Under the pieces are notes generated by a model. The model saw nothing but the letters and a program-made list of their open reading frames with translations, did no database searches and was not told where the DNA came from. The position numbers and the translations under genes are program-made. DNA of 64,000 nt from Primulina eburnea (Eukaryota > Streptophyta > Magnoliopsida > Lamiales > Gesneriaceae): assembly GCF_022965805.1 (NCBI RefSeq), contig NC_133109.1, forward strand, positions 4,565,869-4,629,868. The letters are read 5' to 3'. Shown here in pieces: positions 58,309-64,000 of the stretch (its first letter is position 1; every line of letters begins with the position of its first letter).

Positions 58309-58482
58309 GAATAGGTTTGTTGTGAGATCGTCTCATATATTTATATAGATGAAACAAGTCGATCTGACTCATATTTATTATGAAAACTAATATTTTAGGC
58401 ATAAAAAAATATTTTTTTATGAGGTGTCGGCTTGAAAATTTATCTCATAAAATCAATCCGTGATACAGTCTCACAAAATTTA
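58309..58482 (+). mobile_element. GTGAGAC-palindrome MITE, degenerate copy
   Basis: Recognised by 'gtgagatcgtctcat', the middle 'ggcataaaaaaatatttttttatgag' and the right 'gtgatacagtctcac'. Confidence 0.55.
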
Positions 58483-58947
58483 ATGTGGAAATTGAAAATG
58501 TCATTATTCAAGAGATTAATTAGAAGCATCTAGTTTAACAACTATAATAATTTCGACAAGAGAGAGAAGTCCTTGATTTAGGGGTATTAATTTGGCCTTT
58601 TTGCCCCGAAATACCCCCAAAATTGGTTCATATCACAGCTAGAGCAAAATTTTTAAATTAGAAGTTGAGCCATGTCCAAAATTAAACAAGCTAATTATGA
58701 AAATAAATTTAGAAAGTGAAATCGTCTCAATCCTACATAATATACATTTTTTTGAGTTTTATATTATTTCTAAAAAATTAATAAAAAAACCATACTAAAA
58801 AATAGTTTGTAGAGATTCATAATTATTCATACTCATCAAAAAATCTAAACAAATTTCAATAACAATCTACTCATATGGGCTCTCTCTATATATAATCTTA
58901 AATTTCTTTCCACCAAGTTTCTCGTGACATATCAATTGTGTCTATAT

Positions 58948-59168
58948 TTACAATAAAACATATGTGAGACATGTTAACCATACACATATTTACAATAATA
59001 AATAATATTTTTCGATAATAGATCTCTTGCGAGATTGGTCAACTATGCTGATATTTGTAATAATAAGTAATACTTTTGACATAAAAAATAAATTTCTTCT
59101 ATAGATGACTCAAATAAGATATATGTCTCGCAAAATTGAGACGTGAGACCGTCACACAAATTTTTTTG
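58948..59168 (+). mobile_element. GTGAGAC-palindrome MITE, degenerate copy or two overlapping copies
   Basis: Two 'tatttacaataa/tatttgtaataa' left-middle blocks precede one right end ('gacgtgagaccgtcacac'), suggesting a partial duplication or one copy inserted into another. Confidence 0.45.
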
Positions 59169-59364
59169 TGTTTTCTAAATCTCCCCTAGTATTAGGACAA
59201 TTTTAATTTTGTCAATGAATCAAGTTTATTTTACCCGCACATACAATTCAATTAATTATAATTAAGCCATGATCATGACTCTTAAGCTAACCAGTGCTCT
59301 TTTTCTCCTACATCACCATGACATAATTAAGAAGATATTAAATTATTGAAATAGACTTCTGATA

Positions 59365-59403
<39 letters not shown>

Positions 59404-59425
59404 ATGTAACCATTTTAACATTGGG

Positions 59426-59585
59426 TGAGTTTCATTTGAGACCGTCTAAGTGATATTAATCTGTGAGACGGGTCAATCCTACTCATATTCTTAGCATAAA
59501 AAGTAATATTTTTTTGTGGATGACCCAAATAAGAGATCCGTCTCACAAATAAGACCCGTGAGACTGTCTCACACAAAATTTTGTC
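59426..59585 (+). mobile_element. GTGAGAC-palindrome MITE copy
   Basis: The right part is well preserved ('cccgtgagactgtctcacac'); the left palindrome has changed to 'tttgagaccgtctaag'. Confidence 0.7.
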
Positions 59586-60272
59586 TTTAACATTATAATA
59601 AACCAATAACTAGTATCTAAATATTTACTCTTTTACAAATCAGACCATATTGTCAGTTAAAATAATTTCGGTTATTGCAAATTCTGAATGAAAATCCTTT
59701 CTATGGCCTTGGCTGATCGGGGACAAGCATCATGTCGTAAGATTTTATTTTTTAATGAATAATTGATAATTCATTTACAAAACAAAATCAAACAAAGCAT
59801 TACAAAACAAAATCAAACAAAGCAAAAGATAAATTTTAATTTTATTAAAAACTTAAAACAAATTTCATTAAAGAGGCAATCATTATTATACGAGGAATTG
59901 ATATATGCTATCTGTATAGATAATATCCTCATTTACCCAAGACATGATATATTTGTGTTGAGAAATGATTTACGATCATTCGTCTATATATCATGGTTGA
60001 ATGAATTATCATAATTCATCAATTATTACATATATCATATAATAAATAGACAGATACGGTAATACGAATAAAATCGCATAGGAGAGCACTCACCCGACAC
60101 TCTCTTCCCTGGGCGCGTGATGTTACGCTCTAGACCGCGTTTGGTTGTGAGGGACCGTTTTTCCTATGAGGATACCGACAACGTTGAGGGCCGGAAAAAT
60201 ACACAATCTATTAGCATGGAATTTCCAAAAAAGTTATATATTATTTCCAAATATATATTTATATATTATTTC

Positions 60273-60308
<36 letters not shown>

Positions 60309-61370
60309 GCCAAAAAAAAAGATATTGTATATCATATTTATTTTAAAATTTTAACCTTCTTTAATATAAAATAAGATAAGATATTATTGTCAAAAGAAAA
60401 TTATTCCCACAGTTAACTTTATATTTTTCATTATAAGTTTAAATAATCAAGTTATTCTTTTTTTTTGTTACATTAATATAATAAAAATTTGAAATTCAAG
60501 TTTGTTAAATTTATATATAATAAAAAATATTATGTAAATTACTAAATTAAATTATAGTATATATCTTATGAGACAGATATATTTTTCTTATATTCACAAT
60601 AATAAGTAATATTTTTGACATAACAACTAATAATTTCTCTTGAATGACCCAAATAAGAGGCACGTCTTACAAAATTGACTCATAAAACCGTCTCACAGAA
60701 CTTTTGTGATTAAATTATATTCCATTGTGTCTTTCCATAACATGAACAATGCACAACAAAAGACGAAACATAAATCATAATTTTTTTTGAAGCTAAACAT
60801 AAAGAATAAATAAAAAAATGTAATTAGTAATTACCTTTGGAATAAACATAAATATAGTTTAATTGATACGTTTGCGGTTACCAATGAGTAATCATATTTA
60901 TTTCAAACATAAATTATACCTATTACATAGGGATCCTCATTTGACCGACCGGTTCAATTTGGAACCGGAAATTGGTTTCTGATCGAACTGAATCCGTATA
61001 ATATCGAACTGAATTGAATTACCCGAGAACGGATCCAAAAACATGTTAATCTGATATGGTTGAATATGATCCAATGATATAATTTAATTTTTTGTTTCAC
61101 ATTTAACGTTTCGGATTTTTTAGTTAAAATATAATTTTAAGAAATAATTAATTATATTATCTCCTTAATAGGATTGAAAGATTTAAAATAAATGTTATTT
61201 TAGGAAAATAAAATAATACAATAAATGTTATATATGTAAATTTAGTAATTAAATTAGTATGTCGATCTCTCGTTTAATATAATAGAATAAGTAGAAATAT
61301 AAATTATTATGCTTTCCTAAATATAATATCATATAATATAATATATATGTAAAAAAATTAAAGGGTAAAA
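59586..61370. other. AT-rich spacer upstream of the beta-galactosidase gene
   Basis: No gene seen. (TA)n at 60275-60303. At 60,930-61,080 a 'tagggatcctcatttgaccg' start with 'accggttcaatttggaaccgg' palindromic sequence looks like one end of a hAT-like element; no partner end was found. Confidence 0.4.
60556..60708 (+). mobile_element. GTGAGAC-palindrome MITE, diverged copy
   Basis: Retains 'tcttatgagacagat', 'attcacaataataagtaat', 'aatgacccaaataagag' and 'accgtctcac' in order. Confidence 0.6.
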
Positions 61371-61770
61371 GGAGGGGCCCATTTGTGGGTCCGAAAGCCT
61401 AAACGGGTCCCATTTTCACACGCATAACCACCCATACCTTCTGTTTTATAAAAGCAGCTGCAAAGCACCCATAACTCACAGCTCCCAAAAGTCTCGTTTC
61501 ATTACGCAATACAAAGCTGATAACACACTTTTACTGTGTGTTTAGTGACCTTGTTCGGTCATCATTTCTGAGGGGGGTAAGAGGGAAAAAACAAGAGAAA
61601 TAGTTGATAACGGGCCAGACAGTTGTTGGTCTTTAATTTCTTGACCGTGTGTGGCTAAAAGAGGTATAGAATAAAGTGTAGGAGGGAAAGAAGAGCCAAA
61701 GAATATAGTAAAGAAAGTAGGGGTCAAAAGCTGAAATCTTGAAGGGTTTTTTTTTTTGCGCTTTGGAATT
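61371..61770 (+). promoter_or_regulatory. Core promoter and 5' UTR of the beta-galactosidase gene
   Basis: TATA box TTTTATAAAA at 61444-61453 in a region that turns GC-richer after 61370 ('ggggcccatttgtgggtcc'). Transcription probably starts about 30 bp downstream, near 61,480, giving a leader of about 290 nt with a 12-base T-run just before the ATG context. The exact start is inference. Confidence 0.6.
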
Positions 61771-63957
61771 ATGGGTGGGAAGATTGCTAGCAATGTATTT
61801 TTGCTTGTGGGATTGGTGTTTCTGAGTTCTTGGATTTCTTGTGGAATGGGTTCTGTTTCTTACGACCACAGGGCAATTTCTGTCAATGGGCAGAAAAAGA
61901 TTCTTATTTCTGGATCTATTCACTATCCTAGAAGCACACCTGAGGTATATATCTGTGCTAAATGTAGTTGATTAAATATTTCATTGGATGGATTTACACA
62001 TCCCAAATGCAGTTTCCTTGATTTTTATTTAGGGTAAAGCTGTGGTAGTTTTATATATTTATAAAATATAATGTCTTTTTTGAAGAATTTTTTTTATCTT
62101 TGGGATGTTACAGATGTGGCCGAGTCTTATTCAGAAAGCAAAAGATGGTGGTTTGGATGTGATTCAGACTTATGTTTTCTGGAATGGGCATGAACCTGAA
62201 CCTGGAAAGGTCAGTTATTTATGGCCAGTTTGTGATAACTTTTACTAGGCTTTTTCTCTTTTATGTGTATATCCTGCTTCAGTTGTTTAAGTATGTCTTT
62301 TTCTTTTTTCCAGTATTATTTTGAAGAAAGGTATGATTTGGTAAAGTTTATCAAAGTGGTGCATCAAGCCGGGCTTTATGTTCATCTCAGAATTGGCCCC
62401 TATGCTTGCGCTGAGTGGAATTTTGGGTAATATATAATATTAGAGAGTGAAAATAGAATTTCCCATATTCTTTGACATAATGTTCATATTCTGAGCCCCT
62501 TTTGTGTATTTATTCCAGCGGTTTTCCAGTTTGGCTAAAGTATGTTCCAGGCATTAGTTTCAGGACAAATAATGGGCCTTTTAAGGTAAGGCAACTGATA
62601 TTTTGTTATATGAGTAATCGGAATAGTTTATTGTCTTATTTGAGACTGATTGGTTTTCTATTGTGCTTTTGGTGTCGGAATATTTTACACAAGGATGCCA
62701 TGCAAAAATTCACAACCAAGATTGTGAATATGATGAAAGCTGAAAGGTTGTATGAAACTCAAGGTGGCCCGATCATTCTATCTCAGGTATACGAAATGCT
62801 CTCGGTTTTTCTCTTGTTTGCGATGCTTTGAATCAGTGTGAGCTATGACAGGCCCAGAGCTTCATTCGACGACGCCTAGATGGGTTCAGGGCTCAATTTG
62901 ATGGATTTTTGGGGCAAAACTTGCCTGACAGGAAATATGATATATGTAAAAGCAAATATGAGGCAACCTGTAAGATTTCTTTTGTGTGTGACAGATTGAG
63001 AATGAGTATGGACCAATGGAATATGAGCTTGGTGCTGCTGGCAGGGCATACTCCGATTGGGCTGCCAAAATGGCTGTGGATCTTGGCACTGGTGTTCCAT
63101 GGGTCATGTGCAAACAAGATGATGCCCCCGATCCAGTTGTACGTAATCCCATTTTTTTCAATCAGATTATTGGCGATTCATATACTGTGTTTCCTAGTCA
63201 TCACTGCTATGGCTTGGCTACCGACCATTGTTTTACGTTGTGTATGTATATGTATACGTATGCATTCATGTTTACATATATACCCTTGTTGATTAGAATG
63301 TTCGACGCTCCAATACTCAACTTTCCAATTCTCGTGTACTTTAAAGAATGTTCACAACTCCCACATGACAATGACCTTATATTTCCATGAGCCTCTGTTT
63401 TGCATAAAACTCTATAACTTATTGAGATGTATCATAATATGAATATTTTCTTGATATTCACCGCTGGTGCGCGCTTTCATCAAGCAGATTAATACCTGCA
63501 ATGGTTTCTATTGTGATTACTTCTCTCCCAATAAGGCTTACAAACCCAAGATGTGGACTGAAGCCTGGACTGGCTGGTAAATATTGAAACAAAGTGATTT
63601 AGTGAACTTCCATTACTTTCAACGCCTTTTCTATGTTCATGTCACTGGAAAATAACGTATGGTAACATTTTTCAGGTTTACTAAATTTGGTGGCCCAGTT
63701 CCATACCGACCAGTTGAGGATTTGGCATTCTCTGTTGCAAAATTTATTCAGAAAGGGGGATCTTTTATTAACTACTATATGGTAAAAATGGACTGTCATC
63801 TAAATTCTTGACTGTGTACATTTGGTGATAGATTTGGCTTGATTTATTTTGTTTCTCCTGTTTTGTCAGTATCATGGAGGAACAAACTTCGGGAGGACTG
63901 CTGGTGGCCCATTCATTGCAACTAGCTATGATTATGATGCCCCGCTTGATGAATATG
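61771..63957 (+). CDS. BGAL: Beta-galactosidase, GH35, secreted; 5' nine exons (runs off window)
   Basis: Releases terminal beta-galactose from cell-wall polysaccharides and glycoproteins in the apoplast. Exons 61771-61944, 62114-62209, 62314-62426, 62519-62585, 62694-62786, 62995-63138, 63488-63576, 63676-63781 and 63870-63957 join in frame to 323 codons plus one base of a protein usually about 720-850 aa. A signal peptide covers about residues 1-27. The GH35 signature [13 protein letters not shown] (residues 174-186) is split by intron 5, with acid/base Glu185; the nucleophile is Glu254 in [30 protein letters not shown] and [15 protein letters not shown] are typical plant BGAL blocks, close to BGAL1 and its relatives. 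All splice phases agree. The rest of the catalytic domain and any C-terminal lectin-like domain lie beyond the right edge. Confidence 0.95.
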
Positions 63958-64000
63958 GTATGGCTCCTAAGTTTTGTTTTTGTTCTTGTCATTTGCTCAT

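Larger units (their letters stand above)
57920..59425. other. AT-rich spacer dominated by eroded MITE copies
   Basis: No gene seen. It includes degenerate family members at 58309-58482 and 58948-59168 and a (TA)n tract at 59368-59401. Confidence 0.45.

Noticed and set aside
1..64000. tRNA, rRNA or organellar insertions
   Set aside because: No cloverleaf-forming tRNA, rRNA core sequence or long plastid/mitochondrial tract was recognised by eye; a tool search could still find a short one.

Overview
The window is nuclear DNA from a flowering plant. The genes have short plant-type exons with GT-AG introns, and the rest is AT-rich sequence packed with LTR retrotransposons, LINEs and small DNA transposons. 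Protein similarity and the abundant GTGAGAC-palindrome repeat suggest an asterid, perhaps Lamiales; that placement is inference from memory, not shown by a search.

Host genes lie mainly at the two ends. On the left are the 5' part of an RRM RNA-binding protein gene (minus, 1697-2506, rest off or near the left edge) and, divergent from it, a complete phospholipase D alpha-4/epsilon gene (plus, 4309-6911, four exons, 755 aa). Next are the 3' exons of an unidentified minus-strand gene (7285-11874), whose roughly 4.3 kb intron is filled by nested transposons. Then comes a complete FLX-like coiled-coil gene (minus, coding 15218-17480, 279 aa) with a probable 4 kb 5'-UTR intron reaching about 21,560. 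At the right edge is the 5' part of a secreted GH35 beta-galactosidase gene (plus, 61771 to beyond 64000, nine exons visible).

Between about 22 and 61 kb the sequence is almost entirely mobile DNA. In order: an LTR-like tract and a LINE zinc-binding fragment (22.4-24.5 kb); a minus-strand Copia gag remnant (24.8-25.4 kb); a decayed plus-strand Copia element with two LTRs (26078-30736); a structurally clean minus-strand SIRE-like Copia element with matching LTRs and an AATAT target duplication but with gag and RT deletions (33164-39563); and a near-intact L1-type LINE with a 1370-aa uninterrupted ORF2 and a 15-bp target duplication (40994-46480). After these come two hAT-like elements and a PIF/Harbinger-like MITE (46.6-50.5 kb), then a minus-strand Copia remnant cut by a 1.75 kb solo LTR (about 51.9-55.8 kb). 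At least fifteen copies of one roughly 180-bp palindrome-ended MITE family are scattered through the window.

The most unusual signal is in the SIRE-like element. A spaced double palindrome (GTGTTG, 6-7 bp, GTGTTG, usually 0-1 bp, CAACAC, 6-8 bp, CAACAC) recurs at eleven places in the LTRs, the untranslated part and the coding regions. It lies in different reading frames at different sites, so it seems to be kept as DNA or RNA rather than as peptide. No operons, CRISPR arrays, rRNA or tRNA genes were seen.
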